Made by a program: the position numbers and the translations under genes. The notes below the pieces were generated by a model. It was not told the origin of the DNA. It saw nothing but the letters and a program-made list of their open reading frames with translations, and made no database searches. From assembly GCA_031213475.1 (NCBI GenBank), contig JARUPZ010000027.1, positions 124,001 through 188,000 of the forward strand: a DNA stretch of 64,000 nucleotides, read 5' to 3'. How positions within the stretch are numbered: position 1 is the stretch's first letter; every line of letters begins with the position of its first letter. Shown piece by piece: positions 46,919-60,500 of the stretch. Source of the stretch: Nereocystis luetkeana. Lineage: Eukaryota; Sar; Phaeophyceae; Laminariales; Laminariaceae.

Positions 46919-48566
46919 GGTGTTCCAGGGGCAGACAATTATTACATGAGAGGGGACGGGGATTTTTTTCTCTTTCCAAAATTTTCGGTTTCATTTTCAT
47001 TGTTTTTGCAGTGCTGCTGCTGTGCCATGTGCTGTGCTTTCTCGCACGTGCATACATACCAGGTTCATATCATACAGCATATCGAAAGAACAAAAGCAGT
47101 ACCTTGACCTGGGGTATGTATGTACGTACGTACGTAGACTCTTGGCATTAAGAAGTCGCCAATTTGCAACTACAACAATAATCATAAAAATATATGTTCA
47201 ATCATCGACCTTCTGTCCGCTTCGCGGAATTCGATGTACTTTTTTTTCCAGAGCGAGCGTAGCGGGCGGCGTAGGCCGCCCGCGGAGCGAAGCGCCTTGT
47301 ATATCACTACAGTTAGCCCCCGGCGGCCCCTGTGCGGGGAGAGGACTCCGCGTCAGACGCCTCCGGTGCCATGCGCGCGTGTTCGAACCCATGGCTGGTC
47401 GGAGCAAATGTTGGAGACAGGTGCGACCGGATGAGGGTAGAGCGCGGCGGCTGGCTGAAACGCTGACAGCATGGCTGAAACATAGTATTGCACAGACAAC
47501 GAACGGTCCTGGAGTGGCGTCGATGCTAAAACGTGCCCAGGTACAGCGTCGGTACTTCCGAAGTGGAATACGGCATGCCTCAAGTTGGCAGTAAAAGTGG
47601 GGTCATGCATGCCGTCAAAAGTCGACGATCGCGCACCCCTAAACGATCAGCGCAACTTACAGTAGGGTCAGGATTAGGTCGCCATACGAGTTCCCCCCGC
47701 TTGTTGCCTTGTGCCAGGCATGAAGCGTTCCCGCTCACGTAAATTCAGACTCGCGACCATGACGGTTTCCGCGGGACCCGGTCATACATTCACAAATCAA
47801 TTCGTGCCGCGAAAGAGGCCAGGAGCGTACTGAGTACGATAACCCTGTCTGGGACCTGCAACGCTTCCCCTATTGTGGTACAGCTACTCGTGTGGGAATA
47901 TCGTATAACACCGCATCTGTCTACCTACCGTTAGCGCATTTATTCGGAGCACGTAGTAGGTAGCCCCTTTCGAGGGGCCTTGATGTCAGTACGAGTTCGA
48001 GATTGGAGGTCTTTTATATAGGGACCAACGTCCCTTAGCAGAGTTGGTACCGGTCCCTTATAGTCAGTAGTGGCCGAACAGGATGGGCACAAAATTGTGG
48101 TCTCTGATATATAGTTTTCCCTTGTCGCGGGTTACCATAACAGGGGCCTACCATACGCGACCCAATCGAACACCGATGAATTCGACTTTCAAAACACTGC
48201 CTTGGGGGCGCTTCATTCGAAATATTCACCTGCTGCAATGTGCAATGTGCCAATGCCCTGCCTGTACGTTCTAGAGTCCGTTGTTGTGCCCTCTGTGCGT
48301 TGGCGAACTGCAGCTGCATCGAATATCAGCGCACAGCTATTTGTACCATCACTCGTTGTGCTTAAACGTCGAAATCTCGTTTGACAAACATCGATACGCT
48401 CCGAGACCCATTTATATTGTACTGCCTCTGGGAAACGCAAATATCTACCGTGGAACGCGTTTTTATACTTGACGCCATCCACCCTACGCGTACAATGTAG
48501 CTCTGATACAACCACATGATGGTCACTCCCACCCCTTTCCTCCGTTGCTTCACCGACACAATTTTG

Positions 48567-51500
48567 TTAACTGTGGCGCGCGGCCTTCTTCTTCTTTCCA
48601 GGCTGAAAAATGCATTGCGGTCATACATGGCGACAGCGGGGTGCGGGCGAGGGTAGCGACGGTGCCGGCGGGGCCAGCGCTTTCTGTGAATCGGTTCAAA
48701 ACGGGAAACGTTTAATATCGATCTGGCCCTTAAGGCCTTGCTGCCTTAGCGTAACCCGCGCGACCACAGCAGCAGCATTTTGCGTGTGCACCTCGGTATT
48801 TGCCAAAATATGTTGTACTCCAGCTCTATGATAATCATGTATTACAGTACAGTGCTACTAATGTACAACGGAAGCAGCGCCAGACTATTGGATCGGCTCA
48901 CGGCTATTCATGTGCATAAAGTGCACTGCGCCGCGCGAATCGATGCCGAAGTACTATCTGTAACATAGTGTCTGAATCGCCATGGCTGCATCGCCGGGAA
49001 GGCTATTTGAACTGAAGCTACGAGCACAGATGAGGCAGGCAGGCCCTATCTGGGCACCATTCTTGATAAAGCAAAGCCTACCTGGAGTGATTTCTTCATG
49101 AGCGTCTTTTTCTCGTCGAGAGTTGCCACCAAAGTCTTCGTTGTTGCCTGTACGGCCTCAAGGGTTTTCTCCAGCTTGTGAAGTTCTTGCTTAGTATTTT
49201 GGAGTAGGGTTTCGTTCGCCTTGACCCTATCCCTCAGCTCGAGTGAGGAGTGGACGAGCTTTCTGAAGGCGACCATGTATTCACGATGCATTACATGTTC
49301 CTGCGCCGTAACAAAGCAGGAGACACTCGACCATAAGAACTGGTCCTCCGCGATCGGCCTTCCCGGAAATGTCGGCGCGGATGTTATCGACGCCAAATAT
49401 CGACTGCCGTCCCTTTCGAAAACAATTTCAAAGTCTCACGCTCGGCAAACCTGACAAGGGCTTCTCGTTTCAAGGTTCTCAACTCGGTATGCTGTAGTAC
49501 TTGCTGCAGTATCTGTCACAAGCCCTGCGACAGTATCTGCTACAGCATCTGCTACACTATCTGCCGCAGTATCTGCTACAGTGTCAGCTAGCGTAGCCGC
49601 AGCATGCAACATGGTATCAGTATGCATCAAAATTATCACCCCCGTGGAGCAACATATCAGGCTGCACAAAACGCATCACGCACCTTCCTGCTCCAAGCTA
49701 GGTGTCGACCAAACAAGTAGATGGCAGCCTTCTGCCTCAAAACTAACCCTGACTCCGTCCAGAACCACCAAGCCTCGCGAACCAAGCTCGGAATCGGTTT
49801 AGGTACGACAAATGCCAGGACGACGGAACAGGCTTTCCATAAGTCCAGGCCGCCATGCAGGTACTCCGGACACCTGTAATACAAACGGCACGGGGTGCAC
49901 GTCGGTGTGAACCGAATAGGCGACACAGTGCAAAGAGGCACAATCATCATATCTCCCCTATGTGTATCATGTGCACAGTGGACTGAGTATTTTATCATCA
50001 GGAATGTTGAGTGCTCGTGTTTCGCAAAAGGGGGCAAAATATAAACAAAAGGTGTTAAGTTGCACTCCGGGATTGCTGCTGCTTATTGCTTACATAGGGC
50101 ACTCGGGCGAGATCTTGAGCCATGTCGCCGCGCAGCCCGCATGAAGGAACCGCTTGCAGCGGCAGCGACTCTGAAAGCACGTCTGTGCTGCTGCCCCGGA
50201 TATCCCTCCGTCGACGATAGGAGATGCTGGTATAATTTTGAACGGTCCTGGAGTAAAACCGCCGTCCTGATCCACTAGGCTCTTCGCACAAATCGGGCAG
50301 ATCATCTGCTGTTCAAGTCATTTCAGCAGATATCCCCCCCATGTCTCATCCATGAGACAAGGCACATCGGTCGGTGGGGAATACGATCTTCGTCGCGAAC
50401 AAGCTTAAAAATCTTGTTCGGCAGGTCTTTAGTCACAAACGACCAACACTGCTATCAACAATAGTGCTCTTCATCATCGGATGCACACGGCTTACACTTT
50501 CCTAACATTTGCCGCTGTTGAAGACATTGAGATGCTTGGTTTGCGTCAGCAAAATAACATCTCGTTAGGCTGTGGCTGTTTGTTGTACGCTTCATGAACT
50601 ATGCGCAGTACTGGTGCTGTAGTGGAGGCACCAAGACTGCCGTGCCATTAAAGTGCTCCTTCAGCATCGTCCCACAACAGTGCGGAGTTATGGTAGTTTT
50701 GATAAAACAACACAACGGAATTACAACGACGGGCAGCGGTGGACACACCTTAAGCGCAACGAGATGTCCAGCAGGCAACATATTCTTGCACGTGAGCATC
50801 GCAGACGCTCTTCGTGCAAGCAGCAATCGGAAAATTACCCCAATTCATGTCAGCGACCAAGACAAAATCAGCAAGCGGTGGTCACCTCTTTTCCACCGGC
50901 GCGGTCGAAGCCATCTCTAGACACCAGGCCCAGTCTCGCCTGCCTCGATGTCGGCCAGCAGAACGGCCAGAAAAGACGATAAGCATCAACCCCGATCTCG
51001 AATAACGAGCACCACTGATACACTAGCAGCAGAATTTTCGGCAGCACTTCCAGTATTCCTTGCGACTTCCCGATGTTCCATGGAACCTGTGGGCAGGGCA
51101 GGCAGCGGAGAGGCGTCACGGTCCGCGTCTTTGAAACGAAAAGAACAGTGAAACATCTCGGACGCTAACGGGCACGGCGTTTCCTTCCTACCGTAGTCAG
51201 CCTATTACACCGTAGACATACCATTTTTTGTAGATTATGTATGACTAGTGCCCATATTTTTCTTCTTCGGTTTACACTTTCCTAGCACGACGAGTGCGGT
51301 AGGAGGGTGCGACAAGCGTCATTCCAATACAGACCCCACCACCAAAATGCGCAGGTGAAATGCTGTCCGCGGGAAGCGCAGTCTACTGTAGTGGTTATTA
51401 TCCTTGCCACGACTGCTGTCGTACGGGTTACGCCTGTGGTTTCCACCTATTCGTGAGGCACTGCCCAGTATACATACAATCTTGTCCTGGCGTCAGCCTA

Positions 51501-54500
51501 CTGTTGGCTTCGGTCGTTTCGCAGTAACCGAATTGGTCCTGTTGAGGCGGGTTCATTCCAGACTGGGCGATCGACCGCGCCTGATACAGAAATTTCAAAC
51601 AACAAACAGTATGTTTTATGGTTCCAGCTGTTCGGTCATAAACGTGAGGGGTGAAGGGTGAAGCCGTCTAGGTTGGCAACATTTCGGAGCCGTTAGAGCC
51701 GCTCGTGCCGTGCACCGATCCGCATAGTTGGAGTGATAAGACATCGTACGTAGAGGTGTAACTGCAGTTTTCGGAGGCTGCTCACTTGAGGAGTTATATG
51801 TGTATCACCATATCTCACCCCAATTATATCTGTCAAGAAAAAAAACATACTTTGACCCATGAGCGATCCAATGGCTTAAGTTTGTAGCGAAACGGATAGT
51901 AACGAAAATCGATGTTGGGCATTTCCTCGCATGAGAGACCCCATCGCTCAGAATATGGTTTGGACAAAAACTGTTACCGTTTTCGTAAAGCGCGTTTTGA
52001 GGAACAGCACCCACAGAGCTCATCCGAGACGTTGGAATTTTTACAGGCAAGAAATCTTCGCGGACCCACTTGCTTGCGAGAGTCACAAAATCCACTGAAT
52101 GCGCACGTACAAACTACCGCAAATCACTCACCCACAAAGCCTTGTCGGAGACGGGAAAATACACCAGCTTGTTCGACAGACCGGTGGTGATATACGTTCG
52201 CATGGCTAGGACCTCGTCATACGCGTAGGCAGTGGATGCCACGATGGCGGCGTCTTCAAACCATTGCGGCAAAGGGAAAATCTGCACGTACAAAAATAAT
52301 AAGGCGTGGGATGATGATGTGCTGTGTTATTAATATTCAACATGAGTGGGGGGGGGGGGGGTGGAAGAGCCCCCCTGCGTAGCTTGTGTTCGCCTCCGTA
52401 GGTAAGGGAATATGAAAGGTTTTAACCTCGTGTCGAAAACCAGTCACTCCATACACAAGCGTAGAGCTTCAGGCCTCGCCCATAACGTACGGTATCCTGG
52501 GGGCAAGCGTCGATTCTAGCTGAAACAGGCTAGGCGTACGCACAACGCGCATCAACCGCAGCAAAGGACAGCCTCACCTGGCGCCCGCAGACAAAAGAAA
52601 CAAACAGGTTCCAGCAGGGCAATACGGTGAGCCCTATAAACGGGGACGAGACACAAACCACAGAACAAGCAGAGCGCACGGGGCGGGGGGGGCGCAAGTG
52701 TACTCAACAGGGCGAATAAAGGCGAGGCGGCGGTCCGGCGTGCTCCTCTGGCGATTCGAAGCAATCGTCAAAGGGAAAGACCGCCGAGTGCCGGAGGCAG
52801 AGAAGACATATCTAACACCACTCAACATTTGAGCATTTGTACGAGTATCGCGAGGGCATGTGGCATGTGTGCTCTCGACCGAGGCGGGCTGCAGAGGTTG
52901 TGGTACTCGACCAATCACACGCAAATAACAGAAAAAACGGGCCTCACCGATGGAGATCATCAATTCGAAGTACGTCATAGACACCGCCGTGCCGTATGAT
53001 CTTCCGAAAGTAAACGGAGGAATGCCCACCAGCATCGCGTATGGCAAAATCCCACCAAAAAGGCATAAGACGACAGCAGCAGTACCCGCCAGGGCCGAAG
53101 AGAAATACTTCAGTAGATCTCTGTCTCGCGATGGCCCGTAGAGTGCAAGTACAAACGCAAGCTCCTCCTGCCATTGCAGCGGAACGCGGTAGGGGGCGAA
53201 CGGCACAATAACTGACACTGCTGCATGTACCGCGCTGTGTTAAAGTGCGCGCGCGAAGTGACGAGATGGGACGCATCTCGGCCCGACATCGCTGAGACTC
53301 AACGCAAAGCGGCGGCTCTACGTATCATATCCTATTAAATTTACCCCGGTAACAGTCTGAGCACATCATCAGGCATTGTGTGTACCGTGTGCCGTAGAGC
53401 ACATACGGTTTTCAACGCAGTATACGAACTCCAACGGGCGCGCTTGCAGGAGTGCAGCTTGGTGCCGGCAGCACATCTTGCAGCCCATTCACACACCCCA
53501 TAGGAATCATGCTTTCGGAAGAAGAGTAACAACAAAAAATGAGAAGATATAAAAAGAATGGGACAAGAAAGGGCTCACCTGGGCGCCTCGCGTGATGGCC
53601 ACCGCAAACATTGCGAAACAGGCAGTGGTAACTTCTTCCAGGTCACGCAAAAGGCGTTCATGAAGGCCTGCATAGGAATCGTAATCCTCGCCCGAGATGC
53701 ATAGTCCTCTTTGCTCATTCCTGGTGTATACCGTTATAAAAAAACACAAAAAAGCGTAGGTTTGCGTGTGTGTTTTTCACATCGAGATGTTTTTCTACTC
53801 GTCGATATCCAGCACACCCAGCATCCGTGCCCATTGTTCCATACTATTAAAGAGAGATACAAGATCTGTGGTCACAAACTACAACACAGAGATGTCCATC
53901 GCAATGCAGTATTGGCAAGCCGATGAGACAACGCAATGCCATGTCATCGTCCTGGGTACGACAAGCACAACCTACATAAGCCAGCAACTTGAACACAATG
54001 AGAGAAAATAGTTGACAACGCTAAACTAAAATGTATCGAAAAAGAAGAAAAATAGTGCAAAGCTCGGAAGAGAAAAAAAATACTCCGAGCACGAGCCAGA
54101 AGGGACACGCAAGCATGAAGGAAAGAAAGGAGGTATCCCGGAAAAGCAGGACAACATATTTTTTTTTCGTGAGAAGCAAATTAAAAGAAAAAACAAAGCG
54201 AATCAACATCCCAGAACAACTATTAAAACAAGGCAGCCCGCAAACAGAACCCGATGTAGCAGACGGCATGGGGCATGAATGCAGCTGGGGCCATTGGCAT
54301 GCGGTCTGTCACCTCCTTACTTGGGGAACACACCAAGCGGGGGAGGCGCAACACGACAGAAACATCGCGGGAGCAATCTTCGGGCGAAGAAGAGAGAGGG
54401 ATGCCGCCCCTCCTTACTTCGTCGACATCGATGGTAGTATCGCTGTTGTGCCCCACATGTGGAGAGGATGCGTCAGGCACTACAAAACAGACAAAACAGC

Positions 54501-57500
54501 CTCGTCATCCACTCGGAGCAAGACATGTTTCATAAAGACATGAAGGAAAAAAATAGAAAAAAAAGCAAGAAATCAAAGAGGATCAAAGCGCCAAACGAAA
54601 AAGAAGAAAAATAAATCAAGTTCGAAGCAGCTGCAGCAGTTGGCGGCACGAGTAGCATAGACGTTACCCACGTACTAGTCGGCCTGGTACCTTGCTACCC
54701 AGCCTGCCCTCTCCTTCCTACTTTCGTCCACCGCACTTTCCCTTGAACTCTTCCTGTTGCACCCCCTGGCCCCATTCCCTCAGTCGGGCTCCTTCTACTA
54801 ATCCTGTTGCTCCCCCTCCACGCATTGCCTTCGACACCACCCACAAGGGATGCGCAGCGCTGCTAAATCACCTTTGCCCCATCCTCGTGCCACTTGACCA
54901 TGAACCGTTCGGCTGCTTCGAGGACACCCCGGTACCACTTACCCGCCTTTTTTGCTGCAGTGGGACCACGGCGCGGTGTCAACTGCAAACACCAAGGGGG
55001 AGTGTTCCGTTGATCCCTCCGAGGTCGGAACCCCCTACGGCCTTCGACTATGCATCTATGCCAATTCTTGACTCTCCGCCAGGTCTCGGGTTCTCCCCAC
55101 CAATCATCGTCCAGAACATTGCCCGACTGGGTAATCGTCCCTTGTTTTGCCGCGCCAAGGCCCCCGCAAAAGAGAGCCGCCGTTTATGGGTGGCCGTATC
55201 GATGCTCTAGCAACGTGTCATCTTGAGGGCCTTCCGTACAAGAGGGTGGTGCGGTCGGTACGAAGTCAGCGCTGGAAGCCATTGACTCGCAAGAGGACTC
55301 GGTGGTGAACCCTTCGGAGCTTCGCGAAATGTTCCGCTCTGAGGATCCACGTCACACACCCGTACAGCAGGGTCTCGATCACCTCGGCTCTCAGCATGCC
55401 TACGTTCAGACTAAGCGGGGCGGTCGTCCTGTCATACAACTCCGGGCCGAACGATTTGAGGCATGCTCGCATGAGACGGATCCGTTGGTCGACTTTGAGC
55501 GATAGGTCAACGCCTTCGTGGATAATGCCGCCTAGGTATACGAACTGGGCCGTCTGTTCATACCCCTGGCCTGCTGCTTCGACGGCAAGCGGTGGGGCGA
55601 GCGTTGTCTGGTGCGGTATTTGTAGCAGCACCGTTTTGGTCTTATTTTCCGATACCGTAAGACCTGCTGTTTCGAAGACAGTCACGATGACTGTCATTTT
55701 AGCGAGTCCTTCAGCCGACTTCGAGACTATTCCTGAGTCATCGGCATACAACGTGCCCCACACAGCCCTTCGCACGCATGCCAACGGCTCCCCTTTTCCG
55801 GCTACTCCAACCTCTTTGAGGTGAACCAAATCCCTTCCGATGACTTCGTTTTTGCTGAAGCGTACTACTGTAGTACGACGTGTAACTCAGCAGAGAAGAT
55901 CACGCTGAACGGTAACGGTGATAGCACGCAGCCTTGTCGCAGCCCCTGCGTGATATCAAACCATTCCGATTGCCCGCCGTCATACGTACGCACGCGAGCC
56001 CGCACGCCTTCGTGGAAACTTAAGATACATGTAGGCATCTTGGTTGGTACGCCAGATCGCGAGTACTTCCCACAACAGGGTCTCGGTCGACAGAGTCGTA
56101 CGCTTTCTACGGATCGATGAAGCACGTGTATGGGGGAATTGTCCTCTGTCGTCTGAGGGATTGCAACCGGCGCACGACGAACAACATGTCGACCGTTGAT
56201 GGTGCGGGACGAAGGCCGCACTTTGTTTTCAGGGGTATTTCCTCGGCCTCGCAGTAGTTGCTGAGGCAAGACGCGACGAATTTCAGCTGCGTGGGCAACA
56301 GGCAAAATCCCTCTGTAGTTATTGCCATCATTCCGGTCCTGCTTTTGGTGAAGGACTTTGATTGTCACACCTTCCATTGCTGGGGGAGTTCTCCCGAGAC
56401 CAAAACGTTGACTAGGATGCTGTGAACGCACTGGGAAAATACGAGGGGGTCGATTTTTAGGAGTTCGGCCGTGGGGGCATCTGGCCCGACGGCTTTCTAA
56501 TTCGAGATGCCCTTATTTTTTTCCCGTCATCTCGTCCATGGACGGTTCATCTCCGAGCGACAGTTTAAGCGGTCGGGGTGGCAATAGATCGAGGAGCGTT
56601 CCAAACGCTGTCGGGCAGCAAGCCTGGCCCAAACAACTTCCAGGTGTACATGATGCGCTACAGAGCAATTGCTCCTATAGTTCGTCTGAGAAATATTGGT
56701 CAAGCGTGTACAGCCTCCCTACACGCCCACACTACCTCACCTCAAGCGTGCGTAGGAATCCATTGAGTAATCGATAGCCACGATGACCAAAGCTGCGGCC
56801 AGTGACCTATGCATTGACCGCAGCTGTATGCGCAAGCTCACGTCCTCTTTGGAATGGCCGTCCCCTAGGCGAAGGAAAAATAGCATGTTGGCATAGTGTT
56901 AGGTTAGGTGGAAAGTGAGTGGTGCATCAGAGCGACATGGACACGCATATCGTTGTTGCCGGTCCAGCTACAGCTACTGGACTACGACATCACTCCCACA
57001 CTGCCGACCTGCGTATTAAAAAAAACATCATCAGGAGAGAAAGGCGCAAATTCACCAAACAAAAGAGGAAACAAGGGTGTAAGATACACAGCCGTGGAAA
57101 GAAAAAAACTCAACCAGCAGTTAAATACGAAGCAAAAGCGATCGACGTCTACACAACTTAAGAAACGAGGCCGCCCCGGGCACCTAACCAGCAACGCTAA
57201 AGATCACAACATTTCAGCAGCGCTCCCGTCAAAGAGACTGGGCTGTGAAAATAACGGCGGTCGTGTCAGTGTCCTCTCCCTTGCTGCCAAAAACACAAAC
57301 AAATACACACCCGTGAGCCCGTGCGACCAACATCTACGAGAGGTGCTCTCCGTTTTATACTCGTCCGTGACATGCGGTTTACGACGCAAAAACAAGAACC
57401 AAGAAACGCTCAAAGCGGTGAATTTTTGAGATAATAATAAACCATGATGTACGAAACGTAGGTGATGAAGGCACACTAAATAAGACTGCGAGCGTAGACG

Positions 57501-60500
57501 CCAAATTGGCGTTTCTCAACACCATGCCCCCGCTGTATACCAAGTACGTTCCGAAAATATTAGGCGATGCTGCAGCCTAAGCGTCTCTCCATGAACAGGT
57601 CGCGAAGACGTAGTGGCAACATACTGCGTAATTTCTGTGACCTCAAAAACCTTCGCTTAGCATGCGACAGCGTCGCAGTCAAGGGTCTGCCCGCAAAGGG
57701 TTTTGGTGGGCGCCATCACTTCTGGCGACAAAGACCCAACGCTTTAGACGTGCTCCGCAACATCAAGCGAACTGCGCGCAACGCCGCCGGCAACAACGAA
57801 ACAGTGTATATCAGCGCACCTGGTTGCTCAATAACCTCCTCTTTATGCTCATAATTATGTTTTGCTTTGGTCGTGCGGTCTGGTAATCCGGCGCTGCTCG
57901 CACTGCTGCTGATGCTGCTGCTCGTAGTAATTGTCGCCAGCGCGCACTTGCACCTGGAAGGATAAACGGGACGATCTCATATTTGTTCTTGTTGTTGTTG
58001 CTATTGTTTTTGTAGTCGTGCCCACATCAACCCATCGCTATTATGTACACTAGTCTGTGGTCACAGGACAGGCTCCAGGAACTCTGGAGTGGAAGAATGC
58101 CTCCGGAAAACGTGGCAGGTACATATACAGTACGAGTTGCAACAGAAACCGAAGGTAGGTGACCAAGAATCTGATGCGCTGGCACGAAGCACTGTTGGGT
58201 CCTCGCCGGAAAATTTCCTTCGTCAAGGACAACGGGGTCACGGAATGGGCATGGTCCCTGTCTGGTTCGAGCCATTTCTCTCCACTAGACGTCATATGAC
58301 TGCTATCAGCGGCACCTTTACGAACGGAGGTAAAATGCAGTAGGATCTGAAGCCTTTCTCCAACTTCAACCACCAATGGCCTTGCTCGAATACACGGATG
58401 TTGGCGGTACGCGGTTATTTCTTCCAAGCGCCTAAAATCTGCGATGCTGTCTGTCTACGTGTGGTGTTTCCTATTAATAGTTTTACGGCACGGGCTGTCT
58501 CCCAGTCCCCGAAAACGAGCAGCTCTTCCCACGGGCTATCTATCAAAAATACCGGGCACCATTTTTCTCCGGTACACTACGGGTACCTGCATGACCCCTC
58601 TCTAACGTTGGTACGCTCTATTAATAGAAGGAAGGAAACGGTGAGCGCGGTACCATGCCATGAATGTAAGAGTGTGAGAGCAGATGCCACGAGCAGTTAT
58701 CTACCGCATTTCGTCATCTGCCTCACTGCAGTCTCACAGCCTACTGCAACGTTGACGTCGCGAACGATGGCGGCGAACCGATACGGTTAAAGAAAGCGGT
58801 ACGAGTTGCAGAATTAGCAGCATGGTTGGATGACCTGATGCCATCGTGTAGTGAACATGCCACTAGCAGGTGCTGTACCCTGGTTGTAGTTTACTACCAC
58901 CCCTGGAGGGTGAACACAGATCAAATATGGCAAGGAACAGTTCGAACGTTGCAAGGAACCCTCTAGCGCTAGACAAACCGACGTCGGTGTAAGCGCAGCG
59001 TGACCTTACCTTGGGAAAACGCCCAGAAAAACCGGCAACGTCACGAGTATCCGAGCCATCAGGTATGCCATCGATGCTTGGCAGACCTGCCAAAATTACA
59101 GTCGGAGATGACACCTTAACTGCGACCGATGATGCACCGAGTGAGTGCGCTTTTGGCGGGAAAATATGTAGAGAGCATTGTGCGAGGTCGTCGTCTTACT
59201 TCTTCCTTTGATCACGGGTGCTTCAGAAAGGTTAAACACTTGCATGCCCTCCTCAACCCACACAACTCGAAGAAAAAACACACACCGAACGAACCGAAGT
59301 TCGACTAATCACCTCCAGCTCGTATTTGATAGTTTCAAGCGTGAACATTTACCCTTTCCGAATGCCCCATTCAAGGCTACTGCGGCCGACGTCCCACAAT
59401 ATTCGTTTTTGAATAAAAAGCATTCTCAGCTGTGAGATCGAGGATATCGTCAAAACTCGTTTTCCAAGCGGTGTGATACCAATGATTCTCCGATCGTGCG
59501 TGATACGGTATTTACATGACCTCATGCAGGTAGTGTTTATGTATCCCTACAGATGCTTCCTTCTATTAATAGTAGCCTTTTTGATCTCCTCGTGCCATTT
59601 GTGTTCTGTTTCAGGTCAGTTTTTCTTGTTTAGCTTTTGGGGGGGGGTTCTGGTCTCGTTTTGTTGTACTCTCAAACTCGGTTGATTTGCATTTCACTTG
59701 CCTTTCCCCATATTTTGTCTAATTTTGTTTTTTAGTATTGTCTCTGTATCACAGTCTGTGACTACATCATTTGTACCAGTGTCTCTTTCGGAAAAGGAAT
59801 CACGACGGGCACTGGGTGTACTGATGTAGGGTAAAAAGAACGCTTTAATGTGAAGACTACATAAAGAGGGTACCAAGCGTGAATGGAAGTCAGCCACTAC
59901 CGGCGGCGCGGAAGACTGAAGACAAAAAAAAAAGGACGATGTCGTTGTGAGGTAGGAAGCGGCGCACCTTGAACAGGCTTGTCCCGAACACCCTGCCGTA
60001 GAGGATGATCGCGAAGGCAGAACCCTTGTACTTGCCGCTGTCCAAGCATCCACGTTTCCAGGTGTCCAAGTGTAGACAGACGTGGGGAGGTCGAGGGTTG
60101 TTAAGTGCGCATGCAAACGTTGAGCTGCAGGAAACTCCAACAACATTTTTACGCCTATCATACCCTTAGAATAGGCACTATTCTTGACCTTTGCAAACAG
60201 TGCAGCAGCATCAGCGCCGGCCGCTGTGTCTCTACTCGAACCCCCCTTTGGCTACACGTTGCTTCCATGCAGCAATATTATATCACTTCCTAACCCTCAC
60301 CAGACTACGCGCGACCAATACACGAGGCTTCGTGTTGTGCGGAGCCCGAAGACGCGAAACTTCCCCTAAAAAATCCTCCTGGCATGATTTGCGCTGCAAT
60401 ATTTCAGGGAAAATTATTGCCGCGGAGGCGCAACCGCTCGCTGCACAGTTTCGTCAAGAAAATGTCTATATTCTGCGAGTGGTAGCTTGACATCGGCTAC

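Larger units (their letters stand above)
18039..48566. other. 30-kb block without a supported gene
   Basis: I could not extend any open frame here into a spliced coding sequence. The block is a mosaic of the mobile elements and simple repeats listed separately, plus unassigned sequence. From about 44.7 to 48.5 kb the sequence has few simple repeats and no TACCWGGTA words, yet still shows no convincing exon. Single-exon genes shorter than about 100 codons or heavily spliced genes could have been missed. Confidence 0.5.

Noticed and set aside
52634-53218. 194-codon open frame on the minus strand
   Set aside because: Only its first part is coding. The rest is intron read-through past the donor at 52,948.
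54223-54480. Apparent exon with a good acceptor on the minus strand
   Set aside because: It lies inside the 3' untranslated region of the LINE, and skipping it gives the phase match between the flanking host exons.
56908-57429. 173-codon frame on the plus strand
   Set aside because: It lies antisense to an intron of the RING-CH gene, is Lys/Asn/Thr-rich from A-rich sequence, and has no recognisable domain.
58050-58427. Minus-strand frame with hydrophobic runs as a further exon of the RING-CH gene
   Set aside because: Its distal part is the 3' end of a CAA-tailed repeat, and including it breaks the phase between exons 57,820-57,953 and 59,010-59,086.
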